IMG/VR virus record: IMGVR_UViG_3300037560_000179
Location: 1-42,603 of that record
Direction: 5' to 3' (one strand)
DNA from: a virus
DNA: 42,603 bases
The notes beneath the pieces were generated by a model that saw nothing but the letters and a program-made list of their open reading frames with translations, did not search any database and had not been told where the DNA came from. The number at the start of each line of letters is the position of its first letter. The first letter of the stretch is position 1. The translations under genes and the position numbers were made by a program. Of this stretch, positions 14,476-23,472 are shown in pieces.

Positions 14476-15449
14476 AGTAATTTTTTGACAGGATCTAAAC
14501 TATAAACATCAGGCAAAACACACTTATTTGTGTATCTGATTTTTGAAACGGTTCCTTTAATTTCGGTTTCCTCCACAAAGAAGTCAATTGAATTAACCTT
14601 TTCAGTTTGAACATTTACCAGGCTACCAGGTAGTATTAATTTTGTTGTCTCAAATATCAAAGAGATATTTCTTAGCTCGTTTCCGAGCTCAATTCTTGCG
14701 GCTGTTTCAGTATTAAAAATGGTTCCTGAATTAAGGATTTTTGTAGTTGGTCTAAATACCGAAATATAAGGATTATTGATTGTGCTTTGGCCGGCGTCTG
14801 GGTTTTTGCTAGAAGCCTGTTTTATGATGGTGATTTCAGAGTGCATTGATTGACCGTTTTTATTTAAAACAGCATTTTCAAAACCCGGTTTCCCTTCAAT
14901 CAAATTTGCGACTGTTGGCAAATTGGCCACATCAATTTTGGTGAAGATAATTTTTCCATCTGGATCATTTGTCAAAATCAATCCTCTTTGACTGGCTAAC
15001 TTTTGAAAGTAAGATTTGATTGATTCAGTCGGATTGGCAATTGACTTTTCAATTTGTTGATTCCAAATATCTAAAATATCTGAATCGGCATTTAGTCCAA
15101 ATGGCTCAATAAATTTTTCTACTATCTGTTTTAGTGAGAGCTTATCAGATTGCAAAGGATATGAGCTCACTGGAACGGGGCAATCCTCCAGTACTCCTGC
15201 CAATCCATATCCTGAAGCTGTTATGCTATCCGGATAAGGTGTAATTGTCGTAGGTTGATTTAAAATGGTTCCCGTTAAAAGCTTTTGATTATCATCTGTG
15301 AGAATTTCAACTAATGGATATGTCAAGTTTTCAGGAAAGAAATCTTCTTTTCCGACTAATTGAAATGATCCTGCAATAGAATTATAAATCAGATTTACAG
15401 TGAAGGACTGAAAATGTTTGAATGATTCATTATTGATGTTGATTTTCAT
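14472..15449 (-). CDS. Baseplate hub protein (Mu gp44/gpP, gpD-like)
   Basis: The 325-aa protein matches hub proteins of the gp27/gp44 group: N-terminal beta domain, the segment PDSITASGYGLAGVLEDCPV near 75-94, a helical domain around IVEKFIEPFGLNAD, and SYFQKLASQRGLILTNDPDG near 145-164, which are recognisable blocks of phage late-control/hub proteins. It would form the trimer below the tube that holds the spike. It overlaps gp45. The 160-bp gap upstream contains a terminator pair that separates it from the preceding secreted-protein gene, so it likely has its own promoter, not identified. Confidence 0.78.
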   Translation of the reverse strand: MKININNESFKHFQSFTVNLIYNSIAGSFQLVGKEDFFPENLTYPLVEILTDDNQKLLTGTILNQPTTITPYPDSITASGYGLAGVLEDCPVPVSSYPLQSDKLSLKQIVEKFIEPFGLNADSDILDIWNQQIEKSIANPTESIKSYFQKLASQRGLILTNDPDGKIIFTKIDVANLPTVANLIEGKPGFENAVLNKNGQSMHSEITIIKQASSKNPDAGQSTINNPYISVFRPTTKILNSGTIFNTETAARIELGNELRNISLIFETTKLILPGSLVNVQTEKVNSIDFFVEETEIKGTVSKIRYTNKCVLPDVYSLDPVKKLL

Positions 15450-15487
15450 TATTGCAATTTACAAAATAATTCGTATTTTTAGATGTA

Positions 15488-15552
15488 GTTTTTTCATTCT
15501 ATAATTTTGGGTGTTTAGGTTTTAAGGGAGTTCGCACAGCTCCCTTTTTTTT
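15488..15552 (+). ncRNA. Candidate small RNA opposite to the tail operon
   Basis: On the plus strand, TTG (15452-15454), 19 bp, TATTTTTA (15474-15481) resembles a Bacteroidota promoter, and a terminator closes the interval 70 bp later. No open frame of useful length lies between, although TTTTGGGTGTTTAG is shared with 7263-7276. A transcript of about 65 nt is inferred, not seen. Confidence 0.28.
15524..15552 (+). terminator. Intrinsic terminator, plus strand
   Basis: AAGGGAG-TTCGCACAG-CTCCCTT leads into eight T residues (15545-15552). The T-tract exists only on the plus strand, although no plus-strand protein gene lies within 1.5 kb upstream. Confidence 0.65.
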
Positions 15553-15558
15553 GTACAT

Positions 15559-15585
15559 AAAAAAACCTCTCGATTGAGAGGTTTT
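15559..15585 (-). terminator. Intrinsic terminator of the secreted-protein gene
   Basis: AAAACCTCTC-GATT-GAGAGGTTTT is a perfect 10-bp stem. On the minus strand the GAGAGG arm is followed by seven T residues, so it should end transcription from 15610-16038; it may also work weakly on the plus strand. Confidence 0.75.
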
Positions 15586-15609
15586 AAATTCTTTGTCCCT
15601 TAAAGGTTT

Positions 15610-16038
15610 TTATACATATAAACTCAGTTGGGAAACCTGTTCATATCCGGTTTCAATTCCCGGCACCCCATGCTTATTTACCTGTATAGTACATTGATTG
15701 TAATCATTTGTAAGTCTCATGTCATACAAAATATGATTGAACGCGCATGGGCTATTGGTAATTGTTGCATTATTAATAATACATTTTGAATCTTGCCGCC
15801 AAAGTCTTAAAGTATATAAACCCCCTCTTTTTATTTCCATTTTAAGGATCATTGCCGAGGTTAATACCGACTCATTTGCATTTGATTCAAGATTAAATAC
15901 TACAACAGACACCCCTTCAGGCATTTCATATTGCATTTCAATTCCAGGCGGTGAATGATCTTGATCAATGGCGCTTACTGAATTGCCAACGAACAGCAAA
16001 AGAGAAAAGCAAAGCATAAAGTTTAATAGGTTTTTCAT
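15610..16038 (-). CDS. Secreted protein inserted among tail genes (moron-like), 142 aa
   Basis: MKNLLNFMLCFSLLLFVGNS, then VSA before IDQDHSPPG, is a type I signal peptide with cleavage near residue 23; the Cys in the hydrophobic stretch is not a lipobox. The mature part is beta-rich with two Cys (SKCIINNATITNSPC) that could form a disulfide. It lies between gpN and gp44 but has a strong terminator downstream and 68 bp of leader, so it seems to be an independently expressed cargo gene rather than a tail part. Surface or periplasmic action such as blocking superinfection is a common role of such genes; not shown here. Confidence 0.72.
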   Translation of the reverse strand: MKNLLNFMLCFSLLLFVGNSVSAIDQDHSPPGIEMQYEMPEGVSVVVFNLESNANESVLTSAMILKMEIKRGGLYTLRLWRQDSKCIINNATITNSPCAFNHILYDMRLTNDYNQCTIQVNKHGVPGIETGYEQVSQLSLYV

Positions 16039-16058
16039 GTTACTTTTTTTTAATGAAA

Positions 16059-16072
16059 ATAAGACATCTTAT
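16059..16072. promoter_or_regulatory. Inverted repeat upstream of the secreted-protein gene
   Basis: ATAAGA-CA-TCTTAT lies 21 bp upstream of the ATG at 16038 in the only gap before that gene. It may be an operator or part of a promoter; no clear -33/-7 pair was found around it. Confidence 0.3.
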
Positions 16073-16106
16073 AAATGCGAACCCTAATTACGTGATTTTT
16101 TTTGAA

Positions 16107-17288
16107 TCAAACAAAATAAATTATCTTTCTCCCTTTCCTTACGAGTAGATATTCATCCAAAGTAATTTCATTCTGCTCAATAAATCTATCCAAATTATCA
16201 TCACCAGGGCCATAGAATTCATGTGAAAGAGTTACAATATTATTATCTTTTTCGACTAAAAATGTGCGCTCCTGTTTTGCGTCAAAAGCGATATCAAAAA
16301 GGTTTCCAAGGGCTGAATTTACGATATTATCTAAGTTCAGTGCATTTTCATCATTTTGGTTGTAAGGAAATGAATCATAAAATATAAACAAATCATCATA
16401 CATTGAACTTATTTTATCAATCACATCCAATACTTCATTTCTGTTTTGATAATCATTTGCGCCGGGATCCGTGGCAATCCTACAAGATTCCGAAATCAAA
16501 GTATTCGCCTGAACTTCTAAAGAAATAGGATCATTCGAAAAAATAGAGAACAAATCATCATAAGCATTTACGACTGCATTTATTTTATTGGAAATATTAT
16601 TTTCAATAGTAAAAGGCAGATTGATTAAATCCTGTGTTCTTTGGGCGTATCTTAAAGGATTTTGTATGATCTCCAGGGCCGCACTGCTTGCGCTATTAGC
16701 CGCATCTTTTAATTTGGTAGCATCTTCTACCGTTACCGTTATAGTGTCGTATCTGGCCTCTGTTGACTCTACAGCTATACCGGCCGGTTCAATACTTAAA
16801 GGAGTTGGACTTATAAGGTTTTCAAAAATTAACGCTGAATTTGTATCTAAAATTGATTTTAGAATTTGAATTTCTTTACCTGGCAAGATTTCCGATGTTG
16901 GGAATTTTTCAGCTAATGTCTCCCATAGGATTCCGGTAATTTTAGTTACGTTATATTGGGTATTATCAAAATTCAAGCTTAAAGGTTGGGCCGTTATCTC
17001 ATCGTAAAATGGATGTGTAATTTTCCATGGCCTTGAATCAGCACTTGAAATATTAAATTCTCTCGATATGTCCAAATGATTTTCACCCTGAAAATAAAAA
17101 GTTAATGGGAATTGCCTGCCCTGTCTTTTTTTCCGATCAATCAAAGTGCCTGGAATGTCAACAAAATCTGTTCCTTCAGAGTTGAATTTTATATTAAATT
17201 GCGCATCTCTCCAAAGTGGTTTGAATTCTTTTCCATCTCCGGTGATAATGGTAAATTCTATGTTGTCAAGTCTGTCTTGCCAGTTCAT
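16107..17288 (-). CDS. Mu gpN-like DNA circulation/baseplate protein
   Basis: The N-terminus follows the DNA_circ_N pattern: PLWRDAQFNIKFNSEG near 24-39, IDRKKRQGRQFPLTFYFQGE near 50-69, and WKITHPFYDEITAQPL near 87-102. In Mu, gpN belongs to the baseplate, and family members are named for DNA circularisation. The remaining 290 residues are helical with weak similarity. It overlaps the preceding stop (GGATGA). The position between the fibre-like genes and the hub fits a baseplate role. Similarity is at pattern level, so I am fairly but not fully sure. Confidence 0.62.
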   Translation of the reverse strand: MNWQDRLDNIEFTIITGDGKEFKPLWRDAQFNIKFNSEGTDFVDIPGTLIDRKKRQGRQFPLTFYFQGENHLDISREFNISSADSRPWKITHPFYDEITAQPLSLNFDNTQYNVTKITGILWETLAEKFPTSEILPGKEIQILKSILDTNSALIFENLISPTPLSIEPAGIAVESTEARYDTITVTVEDATKLKDAANSASSAALEIIQNPLRYAQRTQDLINLPFTIENNISNKINAVVNAYDDLFSIFSNDPISLEVQANTLISESCRIATDPGANDYQNRNEVLDVIDKISSMYDDLFIFYDSFPYNQNDENALNLDNIVNSALGNLFDIAFDAKQERTFLVEKDNNIVTLSHEFYGPGDDNLDRFIEQNEITLDEYLLVRKGRKIIYFV

Positions 17289-17941
17289 CCGAATGCTTTT
17301 TTAATTCTTCGCTCTGCTTGTTTTACGTAAAATCCTGCAATTAACTTTGAGGAAGCTTCACCAGCAGGTCCTACAAATGGCTTTTTAGGTATCCTAACAT
17401 TTGAAGAATGATATAATGTCTTCCATTTACCACCTTTTTCAACCATTAGTAAACTAGACTTTGTCTTTACAAATGTCCTCTTAACCCTCCGTTTTACCTT
17501 TTTTCCTTTTTGAGCAGGAAATTGCCCCAATGATTTATCTTTGAATTTCCTGAACCAAAACATTGCTTTTTGTTTTGATGCTTTGTCGCCTCCCCTGGTT
17601 TCTAAAGTTGGAACATCCCTATCAGAAATTGAACCTCCTTTTTCCTGTAATTCTAATTGATCTCCGGCAAATGATTTTCCCTGAATTATACCGGCACTTG
17701 ATTCCATTTTATTTATATCAAAAGTATTTGGGCTTTTATTTACCGATGTGTGTGATCGTATAAATGTTGGTCGTCTGATTGTAAAGTTATCACTGAACTC
17801 TCTGCCAAGTGTCTTTTTTTTCATATCAAATGCCGCATCATTGAGAGCTCCGCGCACACTGACCGGAATAGCCGACCTATGTATCTTGTCGAGCGTATTA
17901 GTAAGCTTTATTACCTCATGATTATTGACATTGAAACTCAT
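17285..17941 (-). CDS. Basic tail-associated protein (minor tail protein Z-like?)
   Basis: The segment VRGALNDAAFDMKKKTLG near 24-41 resembles the start of phage minor tail proteins of the gpZ/gp10 type, which carry an ALN-X2-A helix. The centre is basic (QKGKKVKRRVKRTFVKTKSS), and the C-terminus (YVKQAERRIKKAFG) is an amphipathic helix. It overlaps both neighbours. In the usual order such a protein would stand near the head-tail connector; here it lies among baseplate genes, so the name is tentative. Confidence 0.45.
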   Translation of the reverse strand: MSFNVNNHEVIKLTNTLDKIHRSAIPVSVRGALNDAAFDMKKKTLGREFSDNFTIRRPTFIRSHTSVNKSPNTFDINKMESSAGIIQGKSFAGDQLELQEKGGSISDRDVPTLETRGGDKASKQKAMFWFRKFKDKSLGQFPAQKGKKVKRRVKRTFVKTKSSLLMVEKGGKWKTLYHSSNVRIPKKPFVGPAGEASSKLIAGFYVKQAERRIKKAFG

Positions 17942-18579
17942 TGTAATGCTATGAAATTGAATCTTCCATCAAATTGGACATTATTTTCATCAGTCATTTT
18001 TATACGAAATGTTGTATTCGTTTTATTAAAAGCATCGGCAGATACTATAAGATCAGTTGTTTTTGAGGTGGCCATAACAATCAAATCTTGAGTATTTAAA
18101 GAGTGTGTTATCTCATATATTCCGGTTGAAATTTTAGCAGATGACCATGATCCTATATCAGTAATTCCGCCATCTTCAGATCCATCAGCTATTACACCCC
18201 CGCCTAATTTGACATTATTTGAAATTAACGCATCGGTTTGTGATGTTGAATAAACATCAAGATTTGATCTTGCGGTAGCTGCATTATCCAAATCACTCAA
18301 ATTATTAGCCTCATCCAAAAATCTATCATTTGCCTCTGTTTTTGTATAAGCCTCTGAATTGATTAATGATATCAAGGCTTGCAAAAGCTGGTAACCGTTC
18401 GCTTCATTATCTTGATTATCATTAGCCACTATAGACGCCAAATCCATAAGTTTTTGATGGAGCTGGATAATATCTTGATGAATATCTTCTTTTACTAAAG
18501 TGACTAATTCAACAATTTTACCATTGACATAATTAGGATCAGTATTATCTATTCCAGGTACATTGCTTAAATCTTTCAT
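17938..18579 (-). CDS. Tail fibre/collar-like protein, 213 aa
   Basis: NLSDLDNAATARSNLDVYS near residues 93-111 is the short repeat motif found in many tail fibres (NLSDL-X-N-X2-AR-X-NL). The N-terminal 70 residues are helical (VTLVKEDIHQDIIQLHQKL) and may bind the baseplate; the C-terminal 80 residues are a beta domain. It directly follows the gp48-type protein, the fibre's usual docking partner in Mu. It is short for a full fibre, so it may be an adaptor carrying other receptor-binding parts. Confidence 0.6.
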   Translation of the reverse strand: MKDLSNVPGIDNTDPNYVNGKIVELVTLVKEDIHQDIIQLHQKLMDLASIVANDNQDNEANGYQLLQALISLINSEAYTKTEANDRFLDEANNLSDLDNAATARSNLDVYSTSQTDALISNNVKLGGGVIADGSEDGGITDIGSWSSAKISTGIYEITHSLNTQDLIVMATSKTTDLIVSADAFNKTNTTFRIKMTDENNVQFDGRFNFIALQ

Positions 18580-20069
18580 TACACGTAATTTATAAGTAAT
18601 GTTCCAGCCGTTTGCGCTGGCTTCAATTTCAAAATTAATTCTCTAAATTCAGATTTCCTATTTGCGGGAACATCTGCGAAATCACCAAAATTCAGACCTC
18701 CTATTACAAATGTAGCCCTAATATTAACTTCTTCACCAAAATCAAATGCAGAATCTTTATCTTCTTCAATATGATTAGCTATTAAAGATCCTCCCTGAAT
18801 TCCTGATTGTCCATATGGTAATTGTCCATAAGTGAATGCTCCATAATATGCTGCCGTGGCCACTGATGTGCCAGCGAAAACATAAACATCAAATCCAGCG
18901 TCTTGCAATTGACCTTGGATATATTCAATGCTTTGTCTTGCCTTGATGTCTCCGGGGAATTTCATTTTTCGCAAAATCGCTGTTTTACGATCTTCAAGAT
19001 CAAGTGAAGGATTTATAATTAATCCTAACGCGCTTTCCCAATTTGCAGCATCATCAGTATCAAAAATGTCATTATCTGGAAGAATTCTAAATAATAAATT
19101 CCTTGCATCTTCATACGCCCTGGCTTCTGAATAAGACAATCCTTCATGCAATTTATCAAATACGCCTCCTAACTTTTGCCACCATGCCCGGCCCTCCGGA
19201 TATAGTGTTTTGGTTAGTTTTCTGATTATTCCAGAAAAGATAGGCACATCCTCATCAACTATAAATTCATAAAGTTTTATCTTGTGATTTCCAGAATCGA
19301 CAACATAAAGATTTGTATTTGCCTGGTCATAAAAAGTAAATGCTGGGAAAAAGAATTCATCCTGCCCGGCTCCCTGACTTCCAAAGGTAGAAATCAATTT
19401 TAAATCCTGATCTAAAAAAACAAGTTGATTTCCTTGCTGATCGGAAGTAACCAGGATCCCTTCAGCCTCGGTTATACTTGTAGGGTATGCGTAATTAAAT
19501 GAACTATCACCAACCTGGGTAATTCCCTGAAAAATCTTTATTTCCTTATTGGCTGAATCCGAAACCGCTAAAAGGGAATTTATAATATCTGAGCTTTCGG
19601 GAAAATTGAAGCCTGTCAATTCTGAAATAAACGTACCGGTAAGTGAATGAACTTTTATACGCCCGTTTACCTTATCAGCTATGTAAAGATTTCCATTTAA
19701 AAACTTTATACCTACAGGATATTCAAATTCATCATTACCATTTCCGCGACTGCCGAACTCTAAAAGGAAAGTGCCATCTATTTGATGTTTTTTAATCCTG
19801 TGATTTGATCCATCGACTACATAAAGATCGGTTCCATCTGTTGTGATTCCATCAGGAAAGAAGAAATTATCATTTCCTAATCCTTGCGTTCCGAATTTTC
19901 GTAAAAAATTACCGGCCAAGTCAAATACTTGTATTCGATTATTTTGCCGGTCACATATAAAAACTTCTGAATCAAGTATTACTATCCCTTTCGGGTATCT
20001 GAATTCACCATCACCCGAACCGGATGAACCCCACTGGCCTTGAAATTCTATTTTGGAAACTACGCTCAT
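18579..20069 (-). CDS. NHL beta-propeller fused to Mu gp48-like (DUF2313) protein
   Basis: Residues 5-270 contain five or six NHL repeats, each with a turn such as GSGDGEFRYPKGI, GLGNDNFFFPDGI or GNGNDEFEYPVGI followed by LYVVDGSNHRIKKH-like strands. From about residue 280 the sequence changes to the DUF2313/YmfQ fold: KTLYPEGRAWWQKLGGVF, RNLLFRILPDNDIFDTDDAA and NWESALGLI. In Mu, gp48 links the baseplate to tail fibres and is about 190 aa; here the propeller roughly doubles it. It lies in the exact Mu order after gp46 and gp47. The propeller probably displays or holds a ligand-binding surface at the baseplate. Confidence 0.8.
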   Translation of the reverse strand: MSVVSKIEFQGQWGSSGSGDGEFRYPKGIVILDSEVFICDRQNNRIQVFDLAGNFLRKFGTQGLGNDNFFFPDGITTDGTDLYVVDGSNHRIKKHQIDGTFLLEFGSRGNGNDEFEYPVGIKFLNGNLYIADKVNGRIKVHSLTGTFISELTGFNFPESSDIINSLLAVSDSANKEIKIFQGITQVGDSSFNYAYPTSITEAEGILVTSDQQGNQLVFLDQDLKLISTFGSQGAGQDEFFFPAFTFYDQANTNLYVVDSGNHKIKLYEFIVDEDVPIFSGIIRKLTKTLYPEGRAWWQKLGGVFDKLHEGLSYSEARAYEDARNLLFRILPDNDIFDTDDAANWESALGLIINPSLDLEDRKTAILRKMKFPGDIKARQSIEYIQGQLQDAGFDVYVFAGTSVATAAYYGAFTYGQLPYGQSGIQGGSLIANHIEEDKDSAFDFGEEVNIRATFVIGGLNFGDFADVPANRKSEFRELILKLKPAQTAGTLLINYV

Positions 20070-21208
20070 ACATTTATAACTGTGTTTGCGAATGGAATTT
20101 TATCATCTTCAAATTGAAAGAAACTTACTATTAAATTACTGTCAACTTTTACAGCAACATCATCGAAAGTGGCGTTGATTCCAATGACACCCCGAACAAC
20201 ATTTACCACATCTGCGACATATAATTTGTCTTTGTTTCTACTATTCGGATCATCAGCCCCGTCAATAAATGGCCTAATCTCAAAAAGAACAGGAATAAGA
20301 GCGTTTTTAATCGGTGTCAGAAATGAAAGGTCAGAAAGATTTAAAATCTCAACATCAACCGCCAAAGGAATAACCGGAAGATAATTAATATCAAAAGTTC
20401 CCATTGGAATTTTTGAAGGTTCAATTTCTGCCTCCACATCATCCAAAATACTTTGAGGCGGGGTTCCATTCCCATCGGTTGAATCTGCCGGATTTGCTTC
20501 AATGAATAAATCAATTACGCCGGCTTCACCATCCTTCACATAAGGATATGAATCTCTCACGCCTGGCACATCTCTTGCCCATGCTTTATAATCAACCCTT
20601 GCGCCGCCTTGCGGTTCCTCCCTATAAGCCTGAATAACTGTATCTCTGTATTCTTCCTCTGATTCTGCTTCTGTTGGACTAGTTTCGATTGTGGCCACAT
20701 CGGCAAATGAATCAACATTACCAATTGGCGCCGTGACTTGCAATTGGTCCGCAACTTCTAATCTAGCTGTTGCACCTAAATCTAAAGCTCTAATTTCAAT
20801 TATTCCGGATGTTGTTGTAAAAATAAAAGATGCATCATTTACAAATAAATGATCTGGCGAGGTTGATGAATCGAGACTTTTCCAGGTTGTACCGGCTGCG
20901 ATTGTTGCGGCTATTTCTCCGGTGACATTTATTTTATAAACTCCTGCGGTGGCCGGCGTTGGTAATCTGTCTAATTTTACAACTCCAAATCTTTCAAGTG
21001 TACCTCCAAGGCTTTCGGGATCGGCCTGATCCGGGAAAATGTTTTTATAAACTTTAGCATTGGAAAGATAGTATAGTTTCAGTTTTGCCGCCTGGACCAA
21101 GGCAAATGCATTCAAAACTACCTTACCGATAATGGAAGTTATGCCTAATTTATTTCTTAGGTCAGCCTGAATGCTTGTAAATAATTCGTTAAAAGTTGGA
21201 ATTGTCAT
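20066..21208 (-). CDS. Baseplate wedge protein (Mu gp47/P2 gpJ family)
   Basis: Family features: MTIPTFNELFTSIQADLRNK at the start, SEEEYRDTVIQAYREEPQGG near 178-197, the conserved ARDVPGVRDSYPYV near 206-219, and IDLFIEANPAD in the following strand. This is the baseplate_J pattern; the protein builds the wedge of the contractile baseplate with gp46 and gp48. It overlaps both neighbours (ATGA). The length of 380 aa is usual for the family. Confidence 0.88.
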   Translation of the reverse strand: MTIPTFNELFTSIQADLRNKLGITSIIGKVVLNAFALVQAAKLKLYYLSNAKVYKNIFPDQADPESLGGTLERFGVVKLDRLPTPATAGVYKINVTGEIAATIAAGTTWKSLDSSTSPDHLFVNDASFIFTTTSGIIEIRALDLGATARLEVADQLQVTAPIGNVDSFADVATIETSPTEAESEEEYRDTVIQAYREEPQGGARVDYKAWARDVPGVRDSYPYVKDGEAGVIDLFIEANPADSTDGNGTPPQSILDDVEAEIEPSKIPMGTFDINYLPVIPLAVDVEILNLSDLSFLTPIKNALIPVLFEIRPFIDGADDPNSRNKDKLYVADVVNVVRGVIGINATFDDVAVKVDSNLIVSFFQFEDDKIPFANTVINV

Positions 21209-21669
21209 ATCGATCTCCTTTCAATCAAAGTTCCCCGGGTGCCATCCCATAGGAATTTTATTTTTGTACTCAAATTATTTGGCTCAATCAAATCTACAAT
21301 TAATTCTAATTTTCCCACACCTGTAATGCTTCCATTTACTTCAATATCTGCAAATTCTTCTAAAAACTTTAAATCTTCTTTGGCTGCATTTTCCAACTCT
21401 TGAAGTCCTGAGCTACTTAAGGCGACTTGTTTTAATTTCTGCTCAAATATAGAATTGAATTGGTTTTCTTTTTCTAAATATTCATTTCCCCACCAATCAC
21501 CTCTTTTGTCAAGCTCGCTTAAGCTATCATCGGTTGATTGTCGATTACCACCAAAAAGAGCAAGATAAACTTGGTTTGTCAATCCTTCAATAGTATTCAG
21601 ATCGTCATTTAGTAGATCTAAATCACCGCCGTCACCGCTTTCAAATATCGTTAAATCTAAGATGGCCAT
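21205..21669 (-). CDS. Baseplate protein (Mu gp46-like)
   Basis: GDLDLLNDDLNTIEGLTNQV near 14-33, LALFGGNRQSTDD near 36-48, and RGDWWGNEYL near 56-65 match the Mu gp46 family, which has a leading acidic turn and a WW pair. It forms part of the wedge next to gp47. The ATG overlaps the end of the tape measure gene by 13 bp, and the stop overlaps gp47. Confidence 0.82.
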   Translation of the reverse strand: MAILDLTIFESGDGGDLDLLNDDLNTIEGLTNQVYLALFGGNRQSTDDSLSELDKRGDWWGNEYLEKENQFNSIFEQKLKQVALSSSGLQELENAAKEDLKFLEEFADIEVNGSITGVGKLELIVDLIEPNNLSTKIKFLWDGTRGTLIERRSI

Positions 21670-23468
21670 GAGTTCGTGTTTGTAAGATTGATGGGTATTG
21701 CCTGCAAGTCTCCGCCTAATTTCGCGTCCAATCCAGAGTTATTATTTATATCTAAACTTATCTTACTGTTATTGGTTCGTTCGATTCTTTCAGTTCTGAC
21801 TTTTTCAATTTCAGCCTCCGCATTTAATGGTCCTTCGGATTCTTCGCCAACATTCAAACCTAATCCTTCTCTAAATCCTTGAATCTTTGTGACTGCCGGC
21901 GCGATTTTGTCGCCAATAACCGGAAGCTTTGAAAGTAATTCTAAAAGCTTTTGAATTGGCAGCAAAAGAGAATCGAATAATACTTTTCCAATTGCCTTTA
22001 TTCCTTCTAAAATACCTCCTGTTTTAAATGCTTGTTTGACCATTTCCCAATTACGGATAAATGAAGCTACTATAGAAACAAGCAAAGCTATTGCAGTCAC
22101 AACTAAAGTAATAGGAGACAATAATACTTGCATTGCCAAACCTCCTGCGGTAACCGCAGCATTCATTAACCACTGAACGACTGTATAAGCTTTTACCGCT
22201 ATTGCATTAGCTCCTAGTGTAATGGGAACTGTTTTTTGAAATGCCCAGTAAATCCCCTGAATTATTGAACTTGCAGTCATGACAATATTGAATCCAATCA
22301 TCATGGCTTTGTAAGCAATAAAGGCACCTAATAAAGTGCCGATAACCCCAATAATAGATTCCATATTATTGGCTACAGATTCAAGTATTTTCTTGGCTGC
22401 ATTCATTGCAACATTGTTTGAATCAGTTGTACTTGTCGCATTTTTGAAAGCTGCTGTAACTTCCTTTAATTTTGTGCCCAAAGTGGATGTCTGAATACCT
22501 GCCTGGGCTTGCGCATTTCCAACTTCATTTAAATTCCCTGTTAAATCTTGAACGGCTTTATTTTGATTAATAATGGTTGTCAGCCACTTCGCTCCCCGGA
22601 CATCAGTTAATTTTATCAAATCGGTATAAGATAAATTAGCTTTTGCAAGATTATCTATAATATCCGTTGCTTTGGTAAATTGAGGATTGAAATTTTTATT
22701 TTGTACCGTTGAAAGTTTAGCTAAAATTCCAGCTAATTGGGTGCCCGCTTCGCTGGCCGGAACTCCTGCCTTTGCAAATCCTTCCAAAATAGCAACCGTA
22801 TCGGCAAATGAATTTCCAAAAGCCTTCGAAGTACCTCCGGCATTTACCATGGCCTGAGATAAGAATGCAATATTGCCAGCGCCTTTTTGTTGGGCAGTCG
22901 CTAATATATCGGTAAACATCGCAGCACTATCCGCGCCCTTCATAAATTGGTTTAATGATCCGGTTAAAGCATTCACAGCTTCAACAGTCTCAAGTTTACC
23001 GGCTTTGCCTAATAGTATAGCTTGTTGAGTAACTTCTCCCAATGCTTTGGCGCTCGCTAATAATTCAGGCTTTGCACTACCAACTAACTCAAATGCCGCC
23101 GCCGTATCGGCCCCAAATATCTTTTCAGCTTTGGAAACTCTTTCGACTTGTGAAGCAAAGCTTATCATTTGCTTTTCTGTAGCCCCGGTAATGGCCTGAA
23201 GTGATGCCATGCTTTGCTCCAGGTCAATATTTGCCGTGGCAATTTGTTGAGCGATCATCAATCCTGAAAAGGCTAAACCAAGTTGACCTAATTTGCCAAT
23301 TGATTTACTGATTCCTTTTCTAAGCTTGCTTTCTGCTCTTTGTACAGATCTAAATCCAGCTACAGCCTTTTGACTAAAAGTAGTTACGCTCCTGGTCATT
23401 CGCCTGACGGCAGCTGTAACCTGGTCTTTTGCTTTAAAAGTTGTTGATACTACTAATTGTGTTGCCAT
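21657..23468 (-). CDS. Tail tape measure protein
   Basis: Start ATG at 23468 is chosen; an in-frame TTG two codons earlier lies at the T-run of a hairpin. The 603-aa product has the TP901 core: TANIDLEQSMASLQAITGAT near 81-100, QVERVSKAEKIFGADTAAAF near 109-128, then VSEAGTQLAGILAKL-type repeats, and hydrophobic segments at about 370-415 and 440-470. These are typical of tape measures, which set tail length and travel into the membrane at injection. Using about 1.5 angstrom per residue gives a tail near 90 nm. It follows the frameshifted chaperone gene. Confidence 0.88.
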   Translation of the reverse strand: MATQLVVSTTFKAKDQVTAAVRRMTRSVTTFSQKAVAGFRSVQRAESKLRKGISKSIGKLGQLGLAFSGLMIAQQIATANIDLEQSMASLQAITGATEKQMISFASQVERVSKAEKIFGADTAAAFELVGSAKPELLASAKALGEVTQQAILLGKAGKLETVEAVNALTGSLNQFMKGADSAAMFTDILATAQQKGAGNIAFLSQAMVNAGGTSKAFGNSFADTVAILEGFAKAGVPASEAGTQLAGILAKLSTVQNKNFNPQFTKATDIIDNLAKANLSYTDLIKLTDVRGAKWLTTIINQNKAVQDLTGNLNEVGNAQAQAGIQTSTLGTKLKEVTAAFKNATSTTDSNNVAMNAAKKILESVANNMESIIGVIGTLLGAFIAYKAMMIGFNIVMTASSIIQGIYWAFQKTVPITLGANAIAVKAYTVVQWLMNAAVTAGGLAMQVLLSPITLVVTAIALLVSIVASFIRNWEMVKQAFKTGGILEGIKAIGKVLFDSLLLPIQKLLELLSKLPVIGDKIAPAVTKIQGFREGLGLNVGEESEGPLNAEAEIEKVRTERIERTNNSKISLDINNNSGLDAKLGGDLQAIPINLTNTNSWPS

Positions 23469-23472
23469 AACC

